Source: Bradyrhizobium tropiciagri (GTDB taxonomy: Bacteria > Pseudomonadota > Alphaproteobacteria > Rhizobiales > Xanthobacteraceae). Taken from it: a stretch of 64,000 nt of DNA. The position numbers were made by a program, and so were the translations under genes. Under the pieces are notes generated by a model that saw only the letters and a list, made by a program, of their open reading frames with translations, did not search any database and was not told the DNA's origin. Of the stretch, positions 42,985-54,496 are shown in pieces (within the stretch, counting starts at the first letter, position 1; each line of letters starts with the position of its first letter). The stretch covers positions 1 to 64,000 of the forward strand of contig NZ_LFLZ01000023.1 in assembly GCF_001189845.1 (NCBI RefSeq), in the 5' to 3' direction.

Positions 42985-44481
42985 ATGTCTCCGACGCCCC
43001 CCATCGAAACCCCACCGCCGATCACGACCGAGGCGTTCGTCGAGGCCACAGCGGCGGTTGCCCGCCTCGAAAAGATTTACGAGCGCAACACCGGCTACCT
43101 GCGCAATCGCTTCGAGGCCTATGTCAACGGCGTGCCGTTCACGACGCGGGTGCGCGCGCATTATCCGTTCGTCCGCATCACGACCTCGTCGCATGCGAGG
43201 CTCGATTCCCGTCTCGCCTACGGTTTTGTCGCGGGACCTGGCATCCATGAGACCAGCATCACGCGGCCGGATATTTTCCGGACCTATCTCACCGAGCAGA
43301 TCGGGCTGCTGATCAAGAACCATGGCGTGGCGGTCGAGATCGGCGAGTCCAGCGAGCCGATCCCGATCCATTTCGCTTACCGGCGCGACATCAATATCGA
43401 GGCGGCGCTGACCATCGCCGACAGTTCGGCGTTCACAAGGTCGCTGCGCGACATCTTCGATACGCCGGATCTCGCGGCGATGGACGATGCGATCGCCGAC
43501 GGCACGTTCGAGCTGACGCCGCGCACGCCCGAGCCGCTGGCGCTGTTCCGCGCCGCGCGGGTCGATTACTCGCTGCGCCGGCTCTATCACTACACCGGCA
43601 CCGACCCGGAGCATTTCCAGAATTTCGTGATCTTCACCAACTACCAGTTCTATGTCGACGCCTTCGCGCAATCGAGCCTGCAGCGTCTCGCGTCGGGCGA
43701 GGAAGGGATCGAGGCGTTCGTGGCGCCCGGCAATCTGATCACGCGCAGCGCGCGGCTCGGCGGCGGCACCACGGGCGCCGCATCGGAGCGCGTGCCGCAG
43801 ATGCCGGCGTTCCATCTCGTCGAGCCCGGCTATCGCGGCATCACCCTGATCAATATCGGGATCGGCCCGTCGAACGCGCGCAACATCACCGATCACGTCG
43901 CGGTGCTGCGGCCGCATGCCTGGCTGATGATCGGGCATTGCGCCGGCTTGCGCAACACTCAGCGGCTCGGCGACTACGTGCTCGCCCATGGCTATGTCCG
44001 CGAGGATCACGTGCTCGATCACGAGCTGCCGCTCTGGGTGCCGATCCCGGCACTGGCGGAGATGCAAGTCGCGCTCGAGGAGGCGGTCGGCGAGGTCACC
44101 GGGCTCTCCGGCTTCGAGCTGAAGCGGCTGATGCGCACCGGCACGGTCGCGAGCGTCGACAACCGCAACTGGGAGATCAGCGGGCCGCAGGTGATCCGGC
44201 GGATGTCGCAATCCCGCGCCATCGCGCTCGACATGGAATCGGCGACGATCGCCGCCAACGGCTATCGCTTCCGCGTGCCCTACGGCACGCTGCTGTGCGT
44301 CTCCGATAAGCCGCTGCATGGCGAGATCAAGCTGGCGGGCATGGCGAGCGAGTTCTATCGCCAGCGCGTCGGCCAGCACCTTCAGATCGGCCTGAAGGCG
44401 CTGGAGCGGCTCAAGCAGCAGGAATCCGAGCGCCTGCATTCGCGCAAGCTGCGCAGCTTCGCCGAGGTCGCGTTCCAGTAG
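42985..44481 (+). CDS. amn: AMP nucleosidase
   Basis: 498 aa (E. coli Amn has 484). It cleaves AMP to adenine and ribose 5-phosphate. The N-terminal AMNp_N domain (LEKIYERNTGYLRNRFEAY to about 180) is joined to a nucleoside-phosphorylase-fold domain with GYRGITLINIGIGPSNARNI, LMIGHCAGLR and the late DMESATIAANGYRFRVP, where the acidic residue contacts ribose. Start at 42985 (MSPTPPIETP). An in-frame earlier ATG at 42919 cannot be excluded. Confidence 0.9.
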   Translation: MSPTPPIETPPPITTEAFVEATAAVARLEKIYERNTGYLRNRFEAYVNGVPFTTRVRAHYPFVRITTSSHARLDSRLAYGFVAGPGIHETSITRPDIFRTYLTEQIGLLIKNHGVAVEIGESSEPIPIHFAYRRDINIEAALTIADSSAFTRSLRDIFDTPDLAAMDDAIADGTFELTPRTPEPLALFRAARVDYSLRRLYHYTGTDPEHFQNFVIFTNYQFYVDAFAQSSLQRLASGEEGIEAFVAPGNLITRSARLGGGTTGAASERVPQMPAFHLVEPGYRGITLINIGIGPSNARNITDHVAVLRPHAWLMIGHCAGLRNTQRLGDYVLAHGYVREDHVLDHELPLWVPIPALAEMQVALEEAVGEVTGLSGFELKRLMRTGTVASVDNRNWEISGPQVIRRMSQSRAIALDMESATIAANGYRFRVPYGTLLCVSDKPLHGEIKLAGMASEFYRQRVGQHLQIGLKALERLKQQESERLHSRKLRSFAEVAFQ

Positions 44482-44530
44482 AGCATGATCCGGAAAAGTG
44501 CGAAGCGGTTTTCCGAAAAGATCATGCTTA
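44481..44530. repeat. GCATGATCCGGAAAAGTGCG dispersed palindrome (copy 2)
   Basis: Begins at the amn stop codon with GAGCATGATCCGG and ends GATCATGCTTAA. Almost identical to 31084-31134 and in the same position relative to the upstream gene. Confidence 0.85.
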
Positions 44531-44562
44531 AGCAATAAGCTAAAGAGCTGGGCACGCGGCGC

Positions 44563-45191
44563 TCACGCCGCGGCGCTCTTCCACAATTGCGTCTCGATGC
44601 CGATCGCGGCCTTGACCTGCGGACGCGCCTGGATTCGCGAGAGATAGGCTGCCAGCGACGGCCATTGCGCGACGTCGACATCTGCGGAGCGCAGCAGCAG
44701 CAGCGCCCAGGCGAGGTGCGCGTCCGCAACCGTGAAGCGGTCCCCGACCAGAAATTCGCGGTGCGCAAGATGCGCCGATGGCACCGACAAGGTCTGCCCG
44801 ATCCTGGCACGCGGTTTCGCAAGCGATGCCTCGTCCTTGTACCAGAAGGTCGGGAACAGAAATCCCTTGTGGATCTCGGTGCCGACGAAGCTCAGCCATT
44901 CCTGCAGGCGGTAGCGATCCGGATCGCCGGGTGCCGGCGCGAGGCCGAGTTCGGGCTTCAGGTCGGCGATGTATTGCAGCACCGCCGCGCTCTCCGTCAG
45001 CCGCTCGCCGTTCTCCAGCACCAGCACAGGCACCGCGCCTTTCGGCGAGACCGTGCGGAAGTCGCTATCGTCCTCGACCACCTTCTTGGTCCAGAGATGG
45101 GCCATGCGGTAGCGCGCGTCGATGCCGGCCACCATCAGCGCGATCGGCTGGCGAGCGAGCAGGCCATCGGCCAGAAATAGAGCTCAAGCAT
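44563..45191 (-). CDS. Glutathione S-transferase family protein, frameshifted near 45144
   Basis: The ATG at 45191 starts the thioredoxin-fold beginning MLELYFWPMACSLAS and then derails to a stop. The other frame resumes IALMVAGIDARYRMAHLW and continues to QLWKSAAA at 44563. The join is CCAGCCG-ATCGCG, and one added base gives 209 aa, standard for GSTs. Family parts: PKGAVPVLVLENGERLTESAAVLQYI (glutathione gamma-Glu site) and FLVGDRFTVADAHLAWALLL in the helical domain. The last bases before the start abut the isochorismatase gene, which lies just upstream on the same strand. Confidence 0.82.
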
Positions 45192-45201
45192 GATGGTGCT
45201 C

Positions 45202-45795
45202 TCAGGCGAGGGCGTCGCCGCGGGCGATGATCGCGAAGCGGTCCGACAGTTCGGCGAGTGCGACGTCGTGAATGAGCCTTGCCGCAATCGTGCCGCCCTT
45301 GCCGTCGGGCAGGTCGCGGGTGGCGCAGCTCTCGGCGTCGATGGTGGTGCGGAAGCCGAGGTCGAGCGCGGCGCGCGCGGTCGAGCTCACGCACATGTGC
45401 GTCATGAAGCCAGCGAGCACCAGCTCCTTGCGGCCGGTCGCGGCAAGCTGCGCGCTGAGGTCGGTGCCGGCGAACGCGTTCGGCAATTGCTTCTCGATCA
45501 CGACCTCACCCGGCCGCGGTGCCAGCGGCGCGACGATCGCGCCGCGCTCCGCGCTGCGATCGAACAGGCTTCCCGGCGCTCCCTTGTGCGCGATGTGGAT
45601 GATCTTGGTGCCGCTTTCCCGTGCTTGGTTGAGCAATGCGGTCGCGCGCGCGATCGCGGGGCCGGCATCGGGCAAGGCGAGGGGACCGGCGAGATATTCG
45701 TTCTGGATGTCGATCAGCACCAGGCAGGCATCGCCGAGGCGCGGCGGGGTGAGGTCGATGGCGGCAAGCTGCATCAAGGTTTTGGCTGCGGTCAT
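45202..45795 (-). CDS. Isochorismatase-family cysteine hydrolase
   Basis: 197 aa. The catalytic triad is visible as D29 (LVLIDIQNEY), K102 (VIEKQLPNAF) and C135 (GFMTHMCVSSTA). Family members hydrolyse amides such as nicotinamide or isochorismate ethers. The substrate is not assignable. It is divergent from a LysR gene 126 bases away, which probably regulates it, and is followed by the GST gene on the same strand. Confidence 0.87.
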   Translation of the reverse strand: MTAAKTLMQLAAIDLTPPRLGDACLVLIDIQNEYLAGPLALPDAGPAIARATALLNQARESGTKIIHIAHKGAPGSLFDRSAERGAIVAPLAPRPGEVVIEKQLPNAFAGTDLSAQLAATGRKELVLAGFMTHMCVSSTARAALDLGFRTTIDAESCATRDLPDGKGGTIAARLIHDVALAELSDRFAIIARGDALA

Positions 45796-45921
45796 GGTCC
45801 TGAGATCTCCAGCGGGTTGGCACCGAAAATATAGCCGCGGACCGGCCTGCCGTTATGCAGGGATATTGCAGCCAGTAGCTGCGTTATTGCAGGCGGGGCG
45901 GGCACCATGTAGCCTGCCGCG

Positions 45922-46761
45922 ATGAACTGGGACGACCTTCGCATCATCGCCGCCGTCAGGGACGAGGGCACCTATGCCGGCGCCAGCGAGCGGCTGCGCA
46001 TCGACGAGACCACGGTCGGCCGCAGGCTGGCGCGGATCGAGCGCGCGCTCGGCCTGCGGCTGTTCGAGGCCGCCGACGGCGTCCGCAAGCCGACCCGGCA
46101 GTGCGACGTGGTGCTCGCGCACATCCAGGCGATGGCCGCGCATGCCGAGGAGATCGGCCGGATCGGCGAAAGCCTGCCCGGCCCGGTCGGCCGGCTGCGC
46201 GTCGCCTCCACCAACGCGATCGCGGAGGAAGTGCTGGCGCCGCGCACCGGCGAATTGCTGCGCGCCCATCCGGGACTGACGCTGCAATTCCTGACGTCGA
46301 GCGAGAATGTCAAATTCTCGCGCTGGGAGGCCGATCTCGCGATCCGCCTGCGCAAGCCCGACAAGGGTGATTTCGCGATCTCAAAGCTCGGCGAAGTCAG
46401 GCTGTATTTCTTCGAGCCGGCCGCGACGTCGGCAGGCGACGCGGTGACCTGCGCCTATCCCGACGAACTCGGAGCGATTCCGGAAATGCAGTTCCTGCGC
46501 GCGAAGCGGCTTCGCGCGCGCTGCGTGACCGACAATGTTCGTATCATCCACAAGATCATCCAGTCGCACCAGGCGGTCGGCGTGCTGCCGGAGCATAGTT
46601 GCGCGGACCTTTTGACCGACCGCCGCCTGCGCGCCACGCTGCTGCCGAAACGGCGCGACGTCTGGCTGCTGGTGCAAAGCCATCTCAAGCGCGACGCTGC
46701 GACGCGCGTCACCATCGACTGGCTGCGCGCCTGCTTCCAGGACGTCGCGCGCGGCGGGTGA
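45922..46761 (+). CDS. LysR family transcriptional regulator
   Basis: 279 aa. The N-terminal winged helix (WDDLRIIAAVRDEGTYAGAS, DETTVGRRLARIERALGLRLF) is followed by a compact periplasmic-binding-like effector domain (GRLRVASTNAIAEEVLAPR, LTSSENVKFSRWEADLAIRL). It is divergently placed to the isochorismatase-GST pair, the usual geometry for a LysR target. Confidence 0.87.
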   Translation: MNWDDLRIIAAVRDEGTYAGASERLRIDETTVGRRLARIERALGLRLFEAADGVRKPTRQCDVVLAHIQAMAAHAEEIGRIGESLPGPVGRLRVASTNAIAEEVLAPRTGELLRAHPGLTLQFLTSSENVKFSRWEADLAIRLRKPDKGDFAISKLGEVRLYFFEPAATSAGDAVTCAYPDELGAIPEMQFLRAKRLRARCVTDNVRIIHKIIQSHQAVGVLPEHSCADLLTDRRLRATLLPKRRDVWLLVQSHLKRDAATRVTIDWLRACFQDVARGG

Positions 46762-46814
46762 CGCGCCCTCGTAATGATCGGACGTGGCGCGACGCCTGGG
46801 TCACAGCGCCGGCT

Positions 46815-47080
46815 AGCTGGTCAACAAGGTGGTGGAGGCGGAGCGGGTGGCGAAGGCCAATCTGATCCGCCGGCAGGAGGAGACCGCGGCGATGCGTTCG
46901 CTCCTCAACACCGCCACTGATGGAGGAGAACCCTCTGCTGCTGCGGCTCAAGGAGCTGGAGTCGCTCGAGCGGCTGGTCGAGAAGGTCGGCCGCATCGAC
47001 CTGCACGTGGGCCAGGGCTAGGGCCTCGATGCGCTCCCGACCAATCTGGTCCGCCTCAAGCGCCCCAGAGCGCGTAACAA
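46815..47080 (+). pseudogene. Remnant of a slipin/SPFH-family membrane protease-partner gene
   Basis: Only the 3' end survives. One frame reads VVEAERVAKANLIRRQEETA then AMRSLLNTA. After a shift of frame it continues LMEENPLLLRLKELESLERL, then VEKVGRIDLHVGQG, a TAG stop, and GLDALPTNLVRLKRP. This is the C-terminal layout I recall for rhizobial slipin-like proteins. The bulk of the gene is absent and both a frame change and a stop are present, so it is a true decayed gene. Confidence 0.6.
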
Positions 47081-47085
47081 GAAGG

Positions 47086-47107
47086 GCCGCCTACGGGCGG
47101 CCCTTCG
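47086..47107 (+). terminator. Strong terminator-like hairpin
   Basis: AAGGGCCGCC / GGCGGCCCTT, a perfect 10-bp stem with a 4-base loop, just after the slipin remnant. Probably the old gene's terminator. The rest of 47108-47326 shows no gene. Confidence 0.65.
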
Positions 47108-47326
47108 CTGTCATGAACCAGGTGATGGAACCGGATTGCAGCGTTTACCGTGCACCGAAATTGGAACCCCGTTCCGCGGTTCTACGGTGCGAACATGTGC
47201 ATTTTGCTGTTGCGTCCGTCGGTGCATTTGCATCTAACTCTTTGAGTACTGCCTGCGGAGAATTCCGCCTTACGGCCAAGCGTTTGGAGTTGGTTTTTTG
47301 AACTTGCGTCTGAGTGAGTTGGTTAT

Positions 47327-48127
47327 GTGTCGCATCACCACGGGGCGGCGCCAGTGAGGTTCTCCGGCGGGATCGGTAATCGCCTTCTCGCAACATTGCC
47401 GGCAGCGGATCTCGATCTGCTCGGGCCTGACCTGGAAACGGTCGCGCTTGATCAGGATGCGGTCCTGACGCGAGCCGGCGACGAGATCGATTATGTCTTC
47501 TTTCCCCATAGCGGTGCGATCCTGCTAATGATCGATATGGCGGACGGGCACACGGTCGCGACCGGTGTGGTTGGGCGCGAAGGCGTGGTGGGCAGTCTTT
47601 CGGTGCTCGGCTCGTCGCCATCGGGCATTACCGCGGTGGTTGGGGCCGCGGGCACCGCCTCGCGGCTCCCCGCGGCACGCTTTCATGCCGCTTTCGGCCG
47701 TAGTGCCGCGATCCGGCAGGCGATGCAGAAGCACATCCGATCGATGCTGATCCAGTTCCAGCGCGGCTCCGCCTGCAATGCTCTGCACCCGGTCGAGGCC
47801 CGCATGGCGCGCTGGCTGCTCCAGCTTCGCGATCGGATCGACAGCGATGTCCTTCCGTTGACCCAGCACGCGCTGTCGCAAATCCTCGGCGTGCGACGAA
47901 CGACGGTGACGCTGCTGATGCGCAACCTTCGCACGCGCGGCGCAATCCGGTCCGAGCAACGAGGCCGGATCGAGATCGACCGGTCACGGCTCTCGGCGCT
48001 GGCGTGCGAATGCCACCGCGTCATGCGTGTCGAGGCCGAGGAGATCTTCTCGGGCCACCAATCCCGCGCGGCGGCTCGAACCGACGATCCGCGCATCTCG
48101 GAAGCCGAAACCGACGACGCGATGTGA
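47327..48127 (+). CDS. Crp/Fnr family transcriptional regulator
   Basis: 266 aa from GTG 47327, though GTG 47354 (MRFSGGIGNRLLATLPAADL) is a reasonable alternative. The cyclic-nucleotide-binding-like beta roll is present (about 30-130, LTRAGDEIDYVFFPHSGAI), with VGREGVVGSLSVLG. The Crp-type helix-turn-helix is in the C-terminus (LTQHALSQILGVRRTTVTLL). It lacks the N-terminal Fnr cysteine set. It resembles regulators common in Bradyrhizobium that have no assigned ligand. Confidence 0.85.
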   Translation: MSHHHGAAPVRFSGGIGNRLLATLPAADLDLLGPDLETVALDQDAVLTRAGDEIDYVFFPHSGAILLMIDMADGHTVATGVVGREGVVGSLSVLGSSPSGITAVVGAAGTASRLPAARFHAAFGRSAAIRQAMQKHIRSMLIQFQRGSACNALHPVEARMARWLLQLRDRIDSDVLPLTQHALSQILGVRRTTVTLLMRNLRTRGAIRSEQRGRIEIDRSRLSALACECHRVMRVEAEEIFSGHQSRAAARTDDPRISEAETDDAM

Positions 48128-48144
48128 GCGCGCAGCGAGCGCGA

Positions 48145-48342
48145 TCAACGGCGCCGCCGCCGATCAGGCCGCCGGGTCGAGGCCGCTGTTGTGTCGAGCC
48201 TGGCGATCTCGCGCAGCTCTTTCGCCGTCCGGCGCAATTCATTGCGTTCCGGACCCGGCTTCAGCCGTCGTGCCTCGTCGAGAAAGTCCTTGGCCTGCAG
48301 CAGCTAGGGCGATGCTTTCGTTGCGACCTGCATGTCCGACAT
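48145..48342 (-). pseudogene. Small gene with an internal amber codon at position 13
   Basis: After a clear GAGGGA ribosome site the ATG at 48342 reads MSDMQVATKASP, then TAG, then LLQAKDFLDEARRLKPGPER and on to an Arg-rich C-terminus and TGA. The frame after the stop keeps a helical, charged coding pattern of 53 residues. A single base change from AAG or CAG would explain the stop. I do not recognise a family. Confidence 0.5.
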
Positions 48343-48383
48343 GGTGTCCCTCCATCGCGATCGTCAATGACCTGTGTCGGCGT

Positions 48384-48596
48384 TCAGACCGGCGGCCCGG
48401 CACCGCGCCGCCGCACGCGGATGCTGGGCTCGTCGACCCAGGCCTCGCGCGCGAACCAACTATGATCGGCGCGGCAGAACGGGCAGCGGGTGCGCGAGAA
48501 GAACACCGTGCTGCGTCTAAAGCTCTCGCGATCGGTCGTGATGCCGGTGGGTATCGCGTGTCCGGTTTGCGGACATTTCACCATGAGCATGCCCAT
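48384..48596 (-). CDS. Small Cys-motif (zinc-ribbon-like) protein
   Basis: 70 aa. MLMVKCPQTGHAIPTGI and CPFCRADHSWFAREAW recall a small protein family frequent in Bradyrhizobium, with a single Cys followed by a CxxC about 28 residues later. It may bind zinc. No function is known. The ATG at 48590 (MLMVKCP) is an equally good start. Confidence 0.65.
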   Translation of the reverse strand: MGMLMVKCPQTGHAIPTGITTDRESFRRSTVFFSRTRCPFCRADHSWFAREAWVDEPSIRVRRRGAGPPV

Positions 48597-48602
48597 GTGA
48601 GC

Positions 48603-49372
48603 CCTCGATATTGCTTTCTTGCCTCTTGCAGGAAAGCACCGGCCGGTCGGAATGCGCCTCTTGAAGGTGCGGTTACTTGGGGAGCATCGCGCACCTGCGG
48701 CGTTTGACGAAGCATCGGGCAGTGGGGGCTGCGTGCTCGTCTGTGGGCTTATTCCAACCGGCCGGATCCCTCCTCGAACGAATCCTCAATACGACTTTGG
48801 GCGCCGCCTTTTTGTCAGGCGGCTTGCTTGATCGCCTTCCCTCTCAAGCGAAAGCCTTCCTCGCAACGCTGCCGCGTCACGAGAGCCGACGCTCCGTGTT
48901 TGGTTCAGATTTTGGGTGAGCTTGAAATCCCGTCCCGACGCTACTGTGCGTGAATGCAAGCGCGATTGTCGGTTCGGTTTACGACTCTTGGGAAGAATTT
49001 TTTTTGAAATGTCAACTCACACCAACGTATGTTTACGGGGCCTGTGCATGACGTGGATATCGTGAGCAGCAGAACATTTCCGCTTCGCTGTGAGGTTGCG
49101 CAGGTCGTGTTGCGGAAGGGCAAGCGATGGATGTGCAGTCGCACATCATCGCTCGACGCTCGGGCGCCGCGAATTGATGGCGCAATTCATCGGGCGCACA
49201 ACACGTGGTAGTGGATGCCGTAGCCGGACACCGCCTTTGGCACAATTCGCATGGTCCATCGGGCCGGCCGCAGCCGAATTGCTGCAAACAAGGAGTGCCG
49301 GGCGGGACATGTTGGGATAACCTTGGTCCGCCGTGGTCCATTCGGCCAGCCGTCAACCCGTCGGTGAAGCCA
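48603..49372. other. Long intergenic stretch without recognisable genes
   Basis: About 770 bases. Short ORFs here lack ribosome sites and codon bias. An A/T-richer patch with a run of eight T (about 48996-49005) may hold the promoter for the cyclase. Nothing else identified. Confidence 0.5.
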
Positions 49373-52300
49373 ATGCAGCAGATTGCGGAATGGCTCGAGA
49401 AGCTGGGGCTTGGGCAATACGCGCTGCGTTTTGCCGAGAACGGCATCGACGTCGGTGTTCTTCCCGAATTGACCGATGAAGACTTCGACAGGCTCGGCGT
49501 CTTGCTCGGCCATCGCCGCAAGATGCTGCGCGCGATCGCCGATCTCAATCAAGCCGAACTGATCGCCGCGTCGGTTTCACCGCACGATGCCGAGCGCCGC
49601 CATCTCACCGTGATGTTCTGCGACCTGGTCGGCTCGACGGCCTTGTCGGCGCGTCTCGATCCCGAGGACATGTGGGAAGTCATCCGCGCCTATCGTGCGG
49701 CCTGTGTGCGGGTGATCGCGACATACGATGGCGTTGTTGCCAGATTTATCGGCGATGGGATTCTCGCTTATTTTGGTTATCCCCGGGCCCACGAGGATGA
49801 CGCGGAGCGCGCAGTGCGGGCCGGCCTCGATGTCATCGCCGCAATCGGCAAGCTCGAGATCCGCGCGGACGAGGGGGTTGCGGTGCGGATCGCGATCGCG
49901 AGCGGGCTCGTCGTGGTCGGCGACCTCGTCTCCGGCGCCGTGTCGGAGGAGCAGGCGCTGGTCGGCGATGCGCCGAACATCGCGGCGCGGTTGCAGAGCC
50001 TGGCGGAGCCGGGTGTCGTCGTCGTGGCCGCCTCGACGCGCCGGCTGCTCGGCAATCTGTTCACGCTCCGCAACCTCGGTCGCCGCGAGGTCAAGGGCAT
50101 CTCCGAGCCGATCGCGGTGTGGGCTGTCGAAGGCGAGCCGGCATCGGAAAGCCGTTTCGAGGCGGTGCGCACCGCGCGTTTGATCGGCTTCGTCGGCCGC
50201 AAGGCGGAGATCGAATTTGCGCTGTCGCGCCAGCAACTGGCGTGGCAGGGCCAGGGCCAGGCGGTGCTGATATCGGGCGAAGCGGGTATCGGCAAATCCC
50301 GCATCGTGGCGATGCTCTCCGACAGCTTGGCGCCCGAGACGTATCGCCGTGTGCGGTATCAATGCTCGCCCTATCACACCAACAGCGCGCTGCATCCCTT
50401 CGTCGCTCAGCTCGAGCGTGCCGCCGGCATCCGCTCGGAAGATGCGCCGGAGCGGAAGCTGGACAAGCTCGAAGCCATGCTGGCGCTCGGGACGCAGCAG
50501 GTCGCCGCCGTGACGCCGTTGATCGCGGCGCTGCTGTCGATCCCGACCGGTGACCGCTATCTGCCGCTCGGCCTGAGCCCGGCGCAGCAGCGGCGGCAGA
50601 CATTCGCAGCGCTGCTCGACCAACTCGAGGGCCTCGCCCGGCAGCAGCCGGTGCTTGTCGTCTGCGAAGACATGCATTGGGCCGATGCCACGTCGCTCGA
50701 ATTGCTCGACCTCGCGGTTGACCGGATCAGGGGGCTGCCGATCCTCATGCTCATGACGTTCAGGCCCGAGTTCGAACCGCCGTGGGCGGGGCTCGGCAAT
50801 GTCAGCCTGCTGCGGCTCGATCGGCTCGACCGGCAGGACACGCGCGCCCTGATCGAGCAGGTGACCGTCGGCCGGTTGCTGCCCGGCGAGATGATGACAC
50901 AGATCATCGAGCGGACGGATGGTGTCCCGTTGTTCGTCGAGGAACTGACCAAGATGGTCATGGAGTCGGGGCTGCTCGTCGAGAATGCCGGACGCTATCG
51001 CCTCGACAATCCGCTGCCGCCGCTCGCGATCCCGGCGACGCTGCAGGATTCGCTGATGGCTCGGCTCGACCGCCTGGCGCCGGTCAAGGAGGTGGCGCAG
51101 ATCGGCGCAGCGATCGGCCGTGAGTTCTCCTATGCGCTGCTGCGCAGCGTGGCCGGGCGCGACGATCTGACGCTTGCCGCGGCGCTCGCCCAGCTCGAAG
51201 AAGCCGAGTTGCTGTTGCGCCGAGGCACGCCGCCGGATGCAAGCTACAGCTTCAAGCACGCGCTGGTCCAGGAAGCGGCTTATGAGAGCTTGCTCAAGAG
51301 CCGCCGGCAACTGCTCCACAAGCAGATCGGCGACGTGCTGCGCGCCAAGTTTGCCGAGATCGCCGAGATCGAGCCGGAAGTCGTTGCTTATCATTTCACC
51401 GAGGCAGGGCTCGGCGAGACAGCGCTGGCGTGGTGGCGCAAGGCCGGTCAGCAGGCGCTGAAGCGCTCGGCCTATTGCGAGGCGATCGCGCATCTCGCAA
51501 GGCGGTCGCCATCGCCGATGAATTTCCCGACGAGCCGGGTCGGATGATCGGCCGGCTCCATCTGCAGATCGCCTACGGCCGCGCGTTGCGGGGCAGTCTT
51601 GGACACAGTGCCCCCGAGACGGTGGCCGCCTGGACGCGCGCCCGGCGGTTCGCCTCTGATATCGACGATCCGATCGAACTGGCGCCGATCCAGTCGGGCC
51701 TCTTCAACGCCTGCTTGACCCACGGCGAGCTCGCGCCGATGCGGGAGTTGGCGGAGGCGATCATGGGAGCGGCGGAACGGCATCGGGAATCGCCGGTGGC
51801 GACGATCGTCGCGCGCTGGACCAGCGGGGTGACCTGCTGGTTCGCGGGCGACTATCTGAACGCGGGCATCCATCTCGAGCAGGCGTTCGCTGCCTATGGG
51901 ACCGAGCGGGATCCGGCAACGTTCAAGGCGTCGACGCTCGATCTGCCGTTCGTCATCATGAGGTTTCTGGCTCTCGTGCTTTGGCCGCGTGGCGAGATCG
52001 ATCGGGCCCGGCAGCTCGCGGGCGCAGCAGTGAGCGTCTCCGGCGAACAGCGCGCGCTCGCGCGTGCCAATGCGCTGGTTCACAAGGCGGTTTTCGACGG
52101 GCTGTGCGGCAGCCGGTTGCGGCAGACCGAGACGATCCTCGCCCTGGGACTGGCGCAGGATCACACGATGCCGCTGTATGTCGCCGCCGGCACCTATCTC
52201 AATGGTTTGGCGAAATGGCGCGCCGGCGACCGGGCGGCAGGTCTCGCGGACATGCAGCGCGGCTGGACACTGCTTCACGAGAACGACTGCTACCTCTGTG

Positions 52301-52731
52301 ATCCGTTCTGGGGATTGCAAATTGCGGTGGCGAACGCAGAGGCCGGCCTTGTCGAGGCGGGACTCGACATCATCAGCGAGCTGATCGACGCGACGGCGCA
52401 ATCCGGGCAGCACTGGCTGGATGCCGAGCTCCACCGCGTGTTGGGTGAGCTGCGGGCGCGTCGCGACACCCCTGACATTTCCGGCGCCGAGGATGCCTTC
52501 CACCGCGCACTCGAAATTGCTCGAAGGCAACAGACGAAGACGTTCGAACTGCGCAGCGCACTGGGACTTGCACGCCTATACGTCGGCAATGGCCGGGTGG
52601 ATGCGGTGCCGGGGGTGCTTGCGCCGGTGCGCGCAGGCTTCGATGCCGGGCAGGATCTCGCCGAGATCGGGGAGACCGACGAACTGCTCGGCCGTGCGGA
52701 TTGGCCGGGCCGCCACTCCCATGCATCCTGA
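49373..52731 (+). CDS. SAM-domain / class III cyclase / AAA ATPase / TPR protein, frameshifted near 51498
   Basis: ATG 49373 opens a SAM domain (MQQIAEWLEKLGLGQYALRF, about 1-65). A class III cyclase domain follows (HLTVMFCDLVGSTALSARLD, VARFIGDGILAYFGYPRAHE, LVGDAPNIAARLQSLA). Next is an ATPase domain (FVGRKAEIEF, Walker A SGEAGIGKSR, Walker B VLVVCEDMHWAD) and TPR-like helices. The frame breaks at CTCGC-AAGGCG. The rest (AVAIADEFPDEPGRMIGRL to the end) continues in another frame. One added base gives about 1119 aa. It is a soluble signalling cyclase with a STAND-like ATPase module. The ligand is unknown. Confidence 0.83.
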
Positions 52732-52753
52732 CGGACGTCCGTGGCGATGAACA

Positions 52754-52781
52754 AAAACCCCGGCATCGCTGCCGGGGTTTT
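52754..52781. terminator. Bidirectional terminator between cyclase and groEL
   Basis: AAAACCCCGGC / GCCGGGGTTTT, an 11-bp perfect stem with a 6-base loop and A/T tails on both sides, between two convergent genes. Confidence 0.88.
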
Positions 52782-52811
52782 GCATTTCGTGTCTTGCCTT
52801 GAGTGGCTGGA

Positions 52812-54451
<1,640 letters not shown>

Positions 54452-54496
54452 CTGAGTTTTTCCTTGCGAGATTTGATCTGGGAGGGAGGGAGGCGC

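Noticed and set aside
42925..44535. 536-codon minus-strand ORF opposite amn
   Set aside because: Antisense shadow with Arg/Asp/His-rich composition.
46829..47077. 82-codon ORF as an intact gene
   Set aside because: The first part is the slipin-like tail, but it changes frame after NTA and the rest is out-of-frame sequence, so it is a remnant.
49577..51493. 638-codon minus-strand ORF opposite the large cyclase
   Set aside because: Antisense shadow. Cyclase and ATPase motifs are on the plus strand.
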